A DNA stretch of 64,000 nt from Kribbella italica (GTDB lineage: Bacteria; Actinomycetota; Actinomycetes; Propionibacteriales; Kribbellaceae), in the NCBI RefSeq assembly GCF_014205135.1, contig NZ_JACHMY010000001.1, forward strand, positions 7,812,001 to 7,876,000, written 5' to 3'. This document shows, in pieces, positions 33,283-41,946 of this stretch. Each line of letters starts with the position of its first letter. Positions within the stretch are counted from its first letter, which is position 1. A model generated the notes under the pieces. That model saw only the letters and a list, made by a program, of their open reading frames with translations. It was not told the origin of the DNA and did no database searches. The translations under genes and the position numbers were made by a program.

Positions 33283-33723
33283 ATGCGGATGGAGGCGATG
33301 GACGCCGACGGGCTCCGGCAGGTCGAGACGTGGCTGGCCGACGACCCGGTCGGCGGCGCGGTCTTCGGCGGCTTCTACGGCGACGCCGTACGCCGCTGGG
33401 CGCCGTTGCTGGAGGCCCCCACGCGGTTCGGGCGGCTGGTCCGGGACGACGCCGGGCCGATCGGGTTCGTCGACCTGGAGATCCTGGACGCCGAGGCCGA
33501 GATCACGTACTACGTCGCGCCGGACCGCCGCGGACAGGGCCTCGGGCACCGGACTCTGGCACTGCTGGTCGACTTGGCCCGCGAGCAGGGCGCGACGTCG
33601 GTCCACGCCGGTGTCGAGCCGGCGAACGCGGCCAGCCTCGCGACCCTGCGTGCCGTGGGCTTCACCGACCACGGTGAGGACGAGTACGGCGACGTCGAGC
33701 TGACCCTCGACCTCACGGCCTAG
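33283..33723 (+). CDS. GNAT family N-acetyltransferase
   Basis: A 146-residue acetyltransferase. The acetyl-CoA loop is VAPDRRGQGLGHRTLALLVDLA (motif A with RGQGLG) and the C-terminal motif B is NAASLATLRAVGFTDHG. It transfers acetyl from acetyl-CoA to an amine of an unknown target. Three in-frame starts (33250 GTG, 33283, 33298) are possible; GGAGG lies just before 33298. Its stop overlaps the SDR stop on the other strand. Confidence 0.85.
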   Translation: MRMEAMDADGLRQVETWLADDPVGGAVFGGFYGDAVRRWAPLLEAPTRFGRLVRDDAGPIGFVDLEILDAEAEITYYVAPDRRGQGLGHRTLALLVDLAREQGATSVHAGVEPANAASLATLRAVGFTDHGEDEYGDVELTLDLTA

Positions 33724-34487
33724 TAGACGGAGTAGCCGCCGTCGATCAGGAGGACCGAGCCGGTCATGAACGAACTTGCCGGGCTGGCCAGGTAGACGAC
33801 AGAGGGAGCGATCTCCTCGGGCGTCGCGTAGCGCTGCTGGGGTGCGTCGAGGATCCAGTGCTGCCGGAACTCGGGCTGGTCGACCGGCGCCATGTCGGTC
33901 TTCACGTAGCCCGGCGCGATCGCGTTGACACGGATGTTGTGCGGGGCCCACTCGGCCGCCAGGCTGCGGGTCAGATGATGGACGGCGGCCTTCGAGGCGT
34001 TGTACGAAGCCTGCCACTGCGGGCGGTTGACGATCTGCGCGGACATGCTGCCGACGTTGACGATCACGCCACCACCGGCGGCGATCATGCCGCGGGCGAC
34101 CGCCGTACTGGTGTTCCACAACGCGGTCAGGTTGAGGTCGATGACGTGGCGCCACTCGTCGTCCGGCACCTCGAGGGCCGGGCGGTGGATGGCGACGCCC
34201 GCGTTGTTCACCAGGACGTCGATGCCACCGAACTCGGCGGTGACCTGCTCGACCATCGCGGTGACGTCGTCGCGGCGGGTGATGTCGGCGGTGACGGCCA
34301 GACCGCGCCGGCCGCGCCCGGCGATCTCGGTGACGACCCGGTCGTTGCGTTCGGTGTCCCGGCCGGCGATCGCGACGTCCGCGCCGGCCTCCGCCAGGGC
34401 GAGCGCGAAGGCCCGGCCGAGCCCGCGGTTCCCGCCGGTCACCAGGACGCGGCGACCGTCCAGGCCGAAAGTGTCCAGCACGCTCAT
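33720..34487 (-). CDS. Short-chain dehydrogenase/reductase
   Basis: A 255-residue classical SDR. TGGNRGLG (residues 17-24) binds the dinucleotide, NNAG is at about 94-97, and the catalytic residues are S147, Y162 and K166 (YNASK). The QAS/YNASK and SSFMTGSVLLIDGG features suggest sugar alcohol or 3-oxoacyl reductase-like activity. GGAG lies 7 bases before the ATG. Neighbours give no pathway clue. Confidence 0.9.
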   Translation of the reverse strand: MSVLDTFGLDGRRVLVTGGNRGLGRAFALALAEAGADVAIAGRDTERNDRVVTEIAGRGRRGLAVTADITRRDDVTAMVEQVTAEFGGIDVLVNNAGVAIHRPALEVPDDEWRHVIDLNLTALWNTSTAVARGMIAAGGGVIVNVGSMSAQIVNRPQWQASYNASKAAVHHLTRSLAAEWAPHNIRVNAIAPGYVKTDMAPVDQPEFRQHWILDAPQQRYATPEEIAPSVVYLASPASSFMTGSVLLIDGGYSVY

Positions 34488-34704
34488 CGCGGTACTCCGT
34501 AACGTCGGCGGTGGGTGACTCAGCGTAGAACAAGGCGTGGTGAGGTCGCGGATCGATGTCAATAGCTGCAATCCGGTACGCCGTTGGGCGTGTCGCGCAG
34601 TACCATCGTGCGGCGGTTCGGGCCAGGGGGTGGTGACCGGTCGCCGTACGGACTTTGGGCGGGCCGGCCTTTCACGGCCGCGAACTGGGGAGACGCAGGA
34701 CAGC

Positions 34705-36015
34705 ATGGCCAACGACACGACACCCAAGCCTGGGCACTACCTACCCGGCGGCGACGGCGATCAGCCCGCCTCGCCCACACCGGCCGCCGCGCCCCAGGCC
34801 GCGGCCGCCCGCTTCGGCCCGCCCAGCGCCGAAGATGCGAGGGCGCGGGGCGACGGCACGCCCAGCGCCGAAGGCGCGAGGGCTCGGGGCGACCGGGCTT
34901 CCTCTCCCTCCCCTTCTCCCGACGGGGAGAGTGGGACGCCGGTGCGTGGGTTGACGCCGTTGGCGGCGCCGACGCCTCGGTTGGGGGCGGACACTCCGGC
35001 GGGGCCGCCGCAGTTGCAGGGGTCGCGGATCGGGCCGCCTCCGCCGGGGGATGCCGCGGTGGCCGCGTTCAACGCGCGGTACCGGCCGGAGCCGATTCCG
35101 TTCGTGCCGAAGAAGCGGTCCAAGCTGCTGGTCGCCGGGGGAATCCTCGGCGTGATCGTGCTGATCGGCGGTGTCGCGTTCGGCGGGATGAAGCTGCTGG
35201 CGTCGTACGACGACTACGTCGCGAACCCGGTCGGCAAGCCGTCGGTGGTCGGTTCCGACCAGCCGATCCAGGCCAAGCCGTCCGAGGCGGTTCCGGACGC
35301 CGTACTGACCGGGCAGAACAAGCTCTACGCCGCCGGCAAGCTCAAGGCGGTCGGCTGCAAGGAGCCGGCGTACCGGCCGACGACCAAGGACAACGTCCGC
35401 GCGTACTACGAGGGCCTGCTCGGCTGCCTGAACAAGGCGTGGGAGCCGGTGGTGCGCGCGACCGGTGCCGAGTTCAACCCACCGAAGCTGGTGATCTTCG
35501 ACAACGGCCAGGAGACAGCCTGCGGCGTTCACGACAAGGCCGTGAACACGTACTGCCCGGCCGACGGCGGGGTGCTGGCGATGCAGTGGGAGGACTGGCC
35601 GGAGGACTACACGAACAACCGGCCGCTGGCGCGGGTCGACCTGGCCTACGACGTCGCGTACATGTACGGGCTGCACGTTCAGCACCTGACGGGGATCTTC
35701 GAGGCGACCGGGTCGCTGCAGGACACCGCGCCGAACGAGAAGGCCCGGCTGGAGCTGGACCGGCGGCAGGCGCTGCAGGCGGCTTGTCTGTCGTCGGCGT
35801 TCCTGGCGACGGAGAAGGCGACGTTCCCGCTGCGTGGGGAGCTGCTGAAGCAGTACCAGTGGCGGAGCAAGAACAGCGGCGACGAGCTCACCGAGGACAA
35901 GGTGCGTGACCACGGGTCCCGCAAGAGTGTCGAGCAGTGGATGGCCAAGGGTTTCGCCAGCGGCAATCCCGGCGCCTGCAACACGTTCACGGCGACTCCT
36001 GCCACGGTCAGCTGA
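34705..36015 (+). CDS. Zinc-peptidase-like membrane protein, metal site lost (pseudoenzyme)
   Basis: A 436-residue protein with a long Pro/Ala-rich cytoplasmic N-terminus, one transmembrane helix (about residues 143-165) and an extracellular domain of the neutral zinc metallopeptidase (PF04228-like) type. In its active neighbour at 36036 the zinc motif is HEYGH plus Glu348; here the equivalent positions are Y319-M-Y-G-L323 and A356, so all ligands and the catalytic Glu are gone. The fold otherwise aligns throughout, with the same PGHYLPGGDG opening and CNTFT ending. Likely a regulator or partner of the active peptidase. Confidence 0.85.
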   Translation: MANDTTPKPGHYLPGGDGDQPASPTPAAAPQAAAARFGPPSAEDARARGDGTPSAEGARARGDRASSPSPSPDGESGTPVRGLTPLAAPTPRLGADTPAGPPQLQGSRIGPPPPGDAAVAAFNARYRPEPIPFVPKKRSKLLVAGGILGVIVLIGGVAFGGMKLLASYDDYVANPVGKPSVVGSDQPIQAKPSEAVPDAVLTGQNKLYAAGKLKAVGCKEPAYRPTTKDNVRAYYEGLLGCLNKAWEPVVRATGAEFNPPKLVIFDNGQETACGVHDKAVNTYCPADGGVLAMQWEDWPEDYTNNRPLARVDLAYDVAYMYGLHVQHLTGIFEATGSLQDTAPNEKARLELDRRQALQAACLSSAFLATEKATFPLRGELLKQYQWRSKNSGDELTEDKVRDHGSRKSVEQWMAKGFASGNPGACNTFTATPATVS

Positions 36016-36035
36016 CGCGAGAGACTAGGACCCCG

Positions 36036-37322
36036 ATGACCGACTTCGACCCACCTGCTCCGACTCCTGAGCCACCTTCGCCTACTCCTGGGCACTTCCT
36101 TCCCGGTGGCGACGGGGAGACCTCGGCGGAGGCAGCGAACCGGCCCGTACGGCGGGGACAGCCGACGGGGTTGAGCAAGGCCAAGCCGCTGTCGGCCGAG
36201 CAGCCGAGTCAGCGCAAGGCTGCTCCGCTGCCGACCGAGCCGGGGCAGGCCGGGTTCGGTGCGCCGCCGCCGGCTCCGCTGCCGGGGGCTCCGGCGACTC
36301 CGTTGACCGGGACGCGACAACGTGGCGGGAGCCGGCCGGTCGGCTGGAGTACGCCGTCGGCCCGCCAGGCGCCGCAGTTCACCGGCCCGCCGATGCCGCC
36401 GCGACGAGGCCTGCCGAAGCCGCTGCTGGTCAGCGCGGCCGTGGTCGGAGTCGTCGCGCTGGTCGGCGCCGCCGCCGTCGTCGGCTACCGCGCGCTCGAC
36501 ACGGTCGACACCGTCGCGAACCCGCTGTCCAACCCGTCGGTCAAACAGACCGAGGTCCCGATGGCGCCGCCGCAGCCGACCGTCACCGTGACCGCGACGA
36601 CGGTTCCGGACGCCGTCCGGGTGAAGCAGAACGGGCTCTACAAGGCCGGGAAACTTGCTGCCAGCAACTGCGTGGAGCCGAAGGTCAAACCGAGCACCGA
36701 GGTCGCCGTACTGCGCTACTACCAGGCGCTGCTGCCGTGTCTGAACCGGGCGTGGGCCCCGATCGTCCGAAAGGCCGGGTACGAGTTCCGTCCGCCGAAG
36801 CTCGTCCTGTACGCGAAGGGACAGGGCGCCTGCGCCGCCGAGCCCAGGGACGTCGCGTTCTACTGCGACGACGGCGAGGTGATCACGATGCGCGGCGACC
36901 TCGACGCCAAGAACTTCCGGCAGTACGGCGACGCCGCGCGGATCGACATGCTCGACACACTGGCGCACGAGTACGGCCACCACGTCCAGCAGCTCACCAA
37001 CATCCTGGTCTCCTCGTTCTCCCGCAAGGGGTGGCTGACCACCGAACCGGCCAAGCTCGAGGAGAGCCGCCGGTTCGAACTCCAGGCCAGTTGTCTCGGC
37101 GGGGTCTTCCTCGGCGCCAACCAGGCCGGCCTCCGGCTGACCGGCAACCGCCTGGACCTGTGGGAGTACCAGACCAAGCACTCGGGCGACGAGTACAACC
37201 CGGACAAGAAGCGCGATCACGGTTCCCGCAAGAGCCAGTGGCTCTGGTCCGGCCCCGCCTTCAAGTCCGCCAACCCAGCAAGCTGCAACACGTTCACCGC
37301 TCCGGCCGCGAAGGTGAGCTGA
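36036..37322 (+). CDS. Neutral zinc metallopeptidase, membrane-anchored
   Basis: A 428-residue paralogue of the preceding gene, 20 bases downstream. Proline-rich N-terminus, transmembrane helix around residues 129-150 and an outside peptidase domain with H311-E312-Y-G-H315 and E348 (RRFELQAS), a complete gluzincin-like zinc site. It starts with the same PGHFLPGGDG motif and ends with CNTFT. Substrates are unknown; members of the family are putative proteases of the envelope. AGGA precedes the ATG. Confidence 0.88.
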   Translation: MTDFDPPAPTPEPPSPTPGHFLPGGDGETSAEAANRPVRRGQPTGLSKAKPLSAEQPSQRKAAPLPTEPGQAGFGAPPPAPLPGAPATPLTGTRQRGGSRPVGWSTPSARQAPQFTGPPMPPRRGLPKPLLVSAAVVGVVALVGAAAVVGYRALDTVDTVANPLSNPSVKQTEVPMAPPQPTVTVTATTVPDAVRVKQNGLYKAGKLAASNCVEPKVKPSTEVAVLRYYQALLPCLNRAWAPIVRKAGYEFRPPKLVLYAKGQGACAAEPRDVAFYCDDGEVITMRGDLDAKNFRQYGDAARIDMLDTLAHEYGHHVQQLTNILVSSFSRKGWLTTEPAKLEESRRFELQASCLGGVFLGANQAGLRLTGNRLDLWEYQTKHSGDEYNPDKKRDHGSRKSQWLWSGPAFKSANPASCNTFTAPAAKVS

Positions 37323-37385
37323 CGCCGTACCGGCAAGTGTGAGCCGCATGCCGTCCGCGGCAGGGCGAGCTGAACGCCGTACGCG

Positions 37386-37838
37386 TCAGAGGGCGAGTTT
37401 GAAGCCCTCGTGGCTCATGGTGAAGCCGAGGTTGGTGTAGAAGCGGTGGGCGTCGGTGCGGGTCTTGTCCGACGTGAGCTGGACGAGGGTGCAGCCGCGG
37501 CGGCGGGACTCGTCGACGGCCCACTGCATCAAGGTGGTGCCGAGGCCGGTGCCCCGGGTGGAGGGGGCGACCCGGACGGCCTCGATCTGGGCCCGGGTCG
37601 AGCCCCGGCGGGACAGGCCGGGGATGAACGTGAGCTGGAAGGTGCCGACCACCTCGCCGTTGCGATCGGCAACGACCAGGAGCTGGTTCGGGTCGGCGTC
37701 CAGGGCGGCGAAGGCCTCGGCGTACGGCGTGAGGTCGTCGAGCGACTCGCGGGTGGAGCCGAGCTGGTCGTCGGCGATCAGGGCGACGACGGCGGGCACG
37801 TCGGCGAGGGTGGCGCGGCGGATCTCGACAGCGGTCAT
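37386..37838 (-). CDS. GNAT family N-acetyltransferase
   Basis: A 150-residue acetyltransferase with IEAVRVAPSTRGTGLGTTLMQWAVDESRRRG (motif A, acetyl-CoA binding) and DAHRFYTNLGFTMSHEGFKL (motif B). It resembles the small GNATs that acetylate amino acids or drugs; the target is unknown. Convergent with the zinc peptidase gene. Confidence 0.88.
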   Translation of the reverse strand: MTAVEIRRATLADVPAVVALIADDQLGSTRESLDDLTPYAEAFAALDADPNQLLVVADRNGEVVGTFQLTFIPGLSRRGSTRAQIEAVRVAPSTRGTGLGTTLMQWAVDESRRRGCTLVQLTSDKTRTDAHRFYTNLGFTMSHEGFKLAL

Positions 37839-37915
37839 GGGGTGAGTTTCTCAGGCGCCTGAACCGGTTAGTTGAGCGGGGCAGCATCGCCGGGCCGTCA
37901 CGGTACTTGCCTTAT

Positions 37916-37928
37916 GCAATCACATTGC
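37916..37928. promoter_or_regulatory. Small palindrome upstream of TM-helix gene
   Basis: GCAAT-CAC-ATTGC is a 13-base interrupted palindrome, unusually AT-rich for the 226-base gap 37839-38064, and lies 137 bases before the membrane protein start. It may be a regulator site; nothing else was seen in the gap. Confidence 0.3.
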
Positions 37929-38064
37929 GTTACCCAGAAGGCGTTTGCGGGTCGTCGGTCCGGGCACGGGTGGGTCAGACACCACTGCACCGCCCGTGGC
38001 CGGGGTCGCGTGGAGGCGGTGCGCGTGGCGGCGGTGCGGGCTCAGTCCGGAAGGAAGATGTCCG

Positions 38065-38970
38065 ATGACCGCACCACTGGCGATCGACTTCACCCAACCC
38101 TTCGAAGATGCCTTCGGCAAGCTTCTCGGGTTCGTCCCCAACCTGCTCGGCGGCCTGGTCATCCTGGCGGTCGGCTACTTCGTCGCGAAACTGCTCGGCA
38201 ACCTGGTCGGCAAGCTGCTCGGCAAGGTCGGCTTCGACCAGTGGATGGAGCGGGCCGGCGTGTCCGGCGTACTGCAGCGGTCCGGCACGGGGCTGACCGC
38301 TTCGGCGATGCTCGGCAAGGTCGTGTTCTGGTTCGTGTTCCTGATCAGCTTCACGATGTTCGCCTCCGCGCTCGGGGTCCCGGAGATCTCGAACTTCATG
38401 AGCGCGATGCTCGGCTACATCCCGCGCATCTTCGCCGCGATCGTGATCGTCTGCCTGGCGGCGCTGTTCGCGAACTTCCTGGCCGCGATCATCCGCGGTG
38501 CCACCGGCAACGAGACGCTGGCCAAGGTCGGCAAGTACGCGATCCTCGTGTACGCCGCGTTCGCCGCGCTGACGCAGCTGGGCATCGCCGTCCAGCTGAC
38601 CGGCAACACGCTGCTGATCGTGCTCGGTGGGGTGGCGCTCGCGCTGGGTCTGGCTTTCGGTCTCGGTGGCCGGGAGATGGCCGGCGAGGCGCTGCGCACG
38701 CTGTTCGACCGGGGTCAGGCGATGGCCGCGAACCGGCCGGCGGGCGGTGCTGACGCGTCGTACCAGCAGGCTGGCCATGGGTACCAGAACGGGAACGGGT
38801 ACCAGGCCGAGCAGTCGGGCTACCCGACCGAGCAGCAGTACCCGACCGAGCAGTACCCGGCCACGCACGGTGCGCCGCAGAACAGTGGGTACTCGAACGG
38901 CACGACCGGTGCCAACGGCAACTGGACCGGCGAGAGCACCACGAACTGGTCGGACGGCCAGCAGCGGTAG
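38065..38970 (+). CDS. TM-helix-repeat membrane protein (MscS-like N-terminal type)
   Basis: A 301-residue membrane protein with four hydrophobic helices containing two copies of the conserved TM-helix repeat (LGGLVILAVGYFVAKLLGNLVGKLLGKVGFDQW and a second around IPRIFAAIVIVCLAALFANFLAAI), then a Gly-rich segment ALGLAFGLGGREMAGEALR like the MscS pore helix and a long Gln/Tyr/Gly/Asn-rich hydrophilic tail of about 85 residues with YPTEQ repeats. It lacks the MscS beta domain, so mechanosensitive function is uncertain. AAGGAAG lies before the ATG. Confidence 0.82.
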   Translation: MTAPLAIDFTQPFEDAFGKLLGFVPNLLGGLVILAVGYFVAKLLGNLVGKLLGKVGFDQWMERAGVSGVLQRSGTGLTASAMLGKVVFWFVFLISFTMFASALGVPEISNFMSAMLGYIPRIFAAIVIVCLAALFANFLAAIIRGATGNETLAKVGKYAILVYAAFAALTQLGIAVQLTGNTLLIVLGGVALALGLAFGLGGREMAGEALRTLFDRGQAMAANRPAGGADASYQQAGHGYQNGNGYQAEQSGYPTEQQYPTEQYPATHGAPQNSGYSNGTTGANGNWTGESTTNWSDGQQR

Positions 38971-39010
38971 AACCACTTCTGCCGGAAGGGGTCACCTCCG
39001 GCAGGAGCCA

Positions 39011-39050
39011 GCAGGGTGGGTGCGACCGGATCGGGTCGCACCCACCCTGC
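39011..39050. terminator. Strong hairpin terminator
   Basis: A perfect 17-bp stem (39011-39027 with 39034-39050) and a 6-base loop is followed by TTTT. A second, shorter hairpin (CTGCCGGA with TCCGGCAG) lies just upstream, about 38980-39004. Both end the transcript of the membrane protein gene; the first one also abuts the stop of the next, convergent gene. Confidence 0.85.
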
Positions 39051-39052
39051 TT

Positions 39053-39586
39053 TTACTGCTCCGGTACGGCGTCCGGTCCGGCGCGGCGGACGTCCTCGAC
39101 CTTGGTCATCGCGTCGCGGAGGTCCTTGAGCCAGGTCTCGCTGTGCTGGGCGACCAGCTTCACGCACCAGCCGAGGGCGTCGCTGCGGGAGCGAGCCACG
39201 CCGGCGTCGACGAGAGTGTCGAGCACTTGGCGCTCGGGCTGACGCAGGCGGGTCATCACGGGGGCGGACAGCGAGGTGAAGACCGTCCGGGTCTCACCGC
39301 AACGGACTCCCCAGGCGACCTTCCGGCGGGTCGAGTGCTCGAGCTCCTGGGCGATCTCGATGCGGCGTTCACGGGTGTTCTCACGGAACTGCTTGATCCG
39401 CCCCTCTTCGGCGGCGGACCGTGCGGCCGGGCTGACGTCCCCGGCCTGCTCGGGCGCGGCGATGGTGCCGACGATCAGGATCTCGTCCCGATCGAGGCTC
39501 ACCTCCGGGGCACCCTCGAACCACTCCTGCGGGAGCCGGCCGGTCAGCCAGCCACTCACCCGCTCGTCGTCTTGCTGTGTACTCAT
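39053..39586 (-). CDS. Hypothetical protein
   Basis: A 177-residue soluble protein, rich in Arg and Glu, with a central RIKQFRENTRERRIEIAQELEHSTRRKVAWGVRCGETR helix and a C-terminal half of the type TRLRQPERQVLDTLVDAGVARSRSDALGWCVKLVAQHSETWL, which resembles a ribbon-helix-helix/DNA-associated domain by its spacing. I do not recognise a named family. It is 69 bases downstream of the sugar kinase gene on the same strand and could be read through from the operon. Confidence 0.75.
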   Translation of the reverse strand: MSTQQDDERVSGWLTGRLPQEWFEGAPEVSLDRDEILIVGTIAAPEQAGDVSPAARSAAEEGRIKQFRENTRERRIEIAQELEHSTRRKVAWGVRCGETRTVFTSLSAPVMTRLRQPERQVLDTLVDAGVARSRSDALGWCVKLVAQHSETWLKDLRDAMTKVEDVRRAGPDAVPEQ

Positions 39587-39655
39587 GCTTACATGATTAC
39601 ACCGCAATCAAGTTGTTGGGAAGAGGGCGATGGAGCATGGAGGGTGTTGGGTGAG

Positions 39656-40696
39656 TTAGGCAGGGGCGGGGGCTTTTGAGCTGTACGCCGTGCGGATGGT
39701 GGTGTGGGCTTCGGGGGTTGCTTGCGTGTGGTCGAGGCCTAGGAGGATGGCGCCTACTACGGGTGGGACCTCGACGATCTGGGGGATTGCTTGGGGGACT
39801 GCCGCTGCTAGTTGGGTGGTGATTTCTTCCAGGAGGAGGGGGTGGTTGGCGGTGAGGACTCCGCCGCCGAGGATGACCGGGGTGGGCTCGTCGAGGAGGT
39901 TCAGGCGGCGGAGGGCTACTACGGCCATGGCGACGATTTCTTCGGCTTGGCGGTGGACTACGGCGGTGGCGACGGGGTCGCCCGTGGCGGCTACCTGGAA
40001 GAGGAGCGGGCCCGCCTCCAGGCGGCGTACGGCGGGGATGTCGCCGAGGTGCATGGCCTCGATCAGTTCGGGCATCGAGCGGACGCCGAAGTGGTGGGGG
40101 AGGACGGTCATCAGGGCGGTGGCCGGGCCGCGGCCGTCGTCGGCTCGGGCGGCTGCCCAGATGGCTTCCTCGGCGAGCTGCTGACCGCCGCCCCAGTCGC
40201 CGGAGATGCGGCCGACCGCGGGGAAGCGGGCGGTGCGGCCGTCCGGCAGCAGACCGCAGCAGTTGATCCCGGCGCCGCAGACGACGGCTACTCCGCGGGG
40301 CTCGTCGAGACCGGCGCGGAGAAGGGCAAAGGTGTCGTTGGCGACGTGCACACGGGAGGCCCACCCGTAGGAGCGGAAGGCGTCGGCCAAACGTTCCTCC
40401 TCGATGGGGAGGTCCGCGTTCGCCAGGCACGCGGAGATCTGTTCCACCAAAGGAGAAGTACCAAGAGAGAAACCAGCTGCCGCGGCTGCTGTTGCGACCA
40501 GAGGCACGAGGCCGTCGACCGCGGTCTGGGCGCCGACGAGGTGGGGTTCGAAGCCGCCGCCTCTTGCCGTGCCGAGGATGGTGCCGTTGGCGGAGACCAG
40601 GGCTACGTCGGTTTTGCTGTTGCCGGCGTCGAAGGCGAGGACTCCTCCAGGGACCAACGGGGTCTGGAGGGCCTCGGCTTCGTTCGCCACGGTCAC
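39656..40696 (-). CDS. BadF/BadG/NagK-type sugar kinase
   Basis: A kinase of about 346 residues with ASKHA ATPase motifs: FDAGNSKTDVALV (phosphate 1), VVCGAGINCCG (phosphate 2 region) and VILGGGVLTAN (adenosine). It resembles N-acetylglucosamine kinase. GTG at 40696 overlaps the GH4 stop (GTGA); GTG at 40702 is an equally possible start. In this operon it may phosphorylate the sugar that the ABC system imports, so that the GH4 enzyme sees a 6-phosphate, or act on GlcNAc released by it. Confidence 0.85.
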   Translation of the reverse strand: MTVANEAEALQTPLVPGGVLAFDAGNSKTDVALVSANGTILGTARGGGFEPHLVGAQTAVDGLVPLVATAAAAAGFSLGTSPLVEQISACLANADLPIEEERLADAFRSYGWASRVHVANDTFALLRAGLDEPRGVAVVCGAGINCCGLLPDGRTARFPAVGRISGDWGGGQQLAEEAIWAAARADDGRGPATALMTVLPHHFGVRSMPELIEAMHLGDIPAVRRLEAGPLLFQVAATGDPVATAVVHRQAEEIVAMAVVALRRLNLLDEPTPVILGGGVLTANHPLLLEEITTQLAAAVPQAIPQIVEVPPVVGAILLGLDHTQATPEAHTTIRTAYSSKAPAPA

Positions 40697-41946
40697 GCCC
40701 ACGGGAGGTACTCGCGGTTGTGCGCGAGCAGCTTGTCGGTGAGCGCCTGGGCGGACTCGATCTGCCCGATCAGCGGATGGGCCAGCAACGCGGTGAACAC
40801 GCGGTCCGCACCACCCTTCAGAGCTGCGTCGAGAGCCAGATTCTCGTACGCCGTGACGTTCGCGACCAGCCCGGCGTACAACGGTTCGAGGGGTGAGATC
40901 GGCAGCGGCGTCGTCCCGGAGGCGCCGACCGTCGCCGGGACCTCGATCACGGCGTCGTCGGGCAGGAACGGCAGCGCGCCGTTGTTCAGCGTGTTGACGA
41001 CCTGGACGTCCCCGGTGTCGTTCAGCAACGACGACGCCAGCGCGACGGCGGCCTCCGAGTAGTACGCCCCACCACGCTGCTCCAGCAGCGCGGGCTTCTC
41101 GTCCAGCGCAGGATCGGCGTACAGGTCGAGCAGCTGCTTCTCGATCGCCGCGACCTCGGCGGCCCGCGACGGCTTCTCCAGCAGCTCGCGGACGACCTCG
41201 TCGTGCGCGTAGAAGTAGCGCAGGTAGTACGACGGTACGACGCCCAGCTGCAGCAGCAACGACGCCGGCAGATGAAGGTCGTCAGCCAGTTCACCCACAT
41301 GCGAGGCCAGCAACGAAGGCAGCCGGTCAACCCCGTCAACCCGTACGGCGCGCTCCCACGTCAGGTGGTTGAGCCCCACGTGATCCAGCGCCACCTCCTC
41401 CGGCGTCACCCCGAGCAGCCGCGCGAACCGCCGCTGGAACCCGATCGCGACGTTGCACAGCCCGACGGCCTTGTGCCCCTCGGACAGCAGCGCCCGCGTG
41501 ACGATGCCGACCGGGTTGGTGAAGTCGACGATCCACGCGTCCGGGTTCGACCGCCGGACGCGCTCCGCGATATCCAGAACCACAGGAACCGTGCGCAGCG
41601 CCTTCGCGAGCCCGCCCGCGCCGGTCGTCTCCTGGCCGACGCACCCGCACTCGAGCGGCCACGTCTCGTCCTGGTTCCGCGCCGCCTGACCGCCGACGCG
41701 CAGCTGCAGCAGTACGGCGTCCGCGCCGTCGATGCCCGCGTCGAGATCGCTGGTGGTGGTGACCTTGCCGGGATGTCCTTGTTTGGCGAAGATCCGCTGG
41801 GCCAGACCACCGACCAGTTCGAGCCGGTCCGCGGCCGGGTCGACCAGGACCAGCTCGTCCACGGGCAGCGAGTCACGCAGCCGGGCGAACCCGTCGACGA
41901 GCTCGGGAGTGTAGGTGGATCCGCCGCCTACGACTGTGAGTTTCAA
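40693..41946 (-). CDS. GH4 family 6-phospho-beta-glucosidase-like hydrolase
   Basis: A 417-residue enzyme of glycoside hydrolase family 4. The N-terminal Rossmann motif VVGGGSTYTPELV binds NAD, VGLCNVAIGFQRR holds the catalytic Cys/Mn region and DHVGLNHLTW with a later VPSYYLRYFY is the family hallmark. GH4 works by an NAD- and metal-dependent redox elimination on phosphorylated glycosides. The start is TTG, overlapping the permease stop (TTGA), with AAAGG close by, so coupling is likely. In a PTS-free operon the phosphate must come from the kinase or not be needed. Confidence 0.88.
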   Translation of the reverse strand: MKLTVVGGGSTYTPELVDGFARLRDSLPVDELVLVDPAADRLELVGGLAQRIFAKQGHPGKVTTTSDLDAGIDGADAVLLQLRVGGQAARNQDETWPLECGCVGQETTGAGGLAKALRTVPVVLDIAERVRRSNPDAWIVDFTNPVGIVTRALLSEGHKAVGLCNVAIGFQRRFARLLGVTPEEVALDHVGLNHLTWERAVRVDGVDRLPSLLASHVGELADDLHLPASLLLQLGVVPSYYLRYFYAHDEVVRELLEKPSRAAEVAAIEKQLLDLYADPALDEKPALLEQRGGAYYSEAAVALASSLLNDTGDVQVVNTLNNGALPFLPDDAVIEVPATVGASGTTPLPISPLEPLYAGLVANVTAYENLALDAALKGGADRVFTALLAHPLIGQIESAQALTDKLLAHNREYLPWA

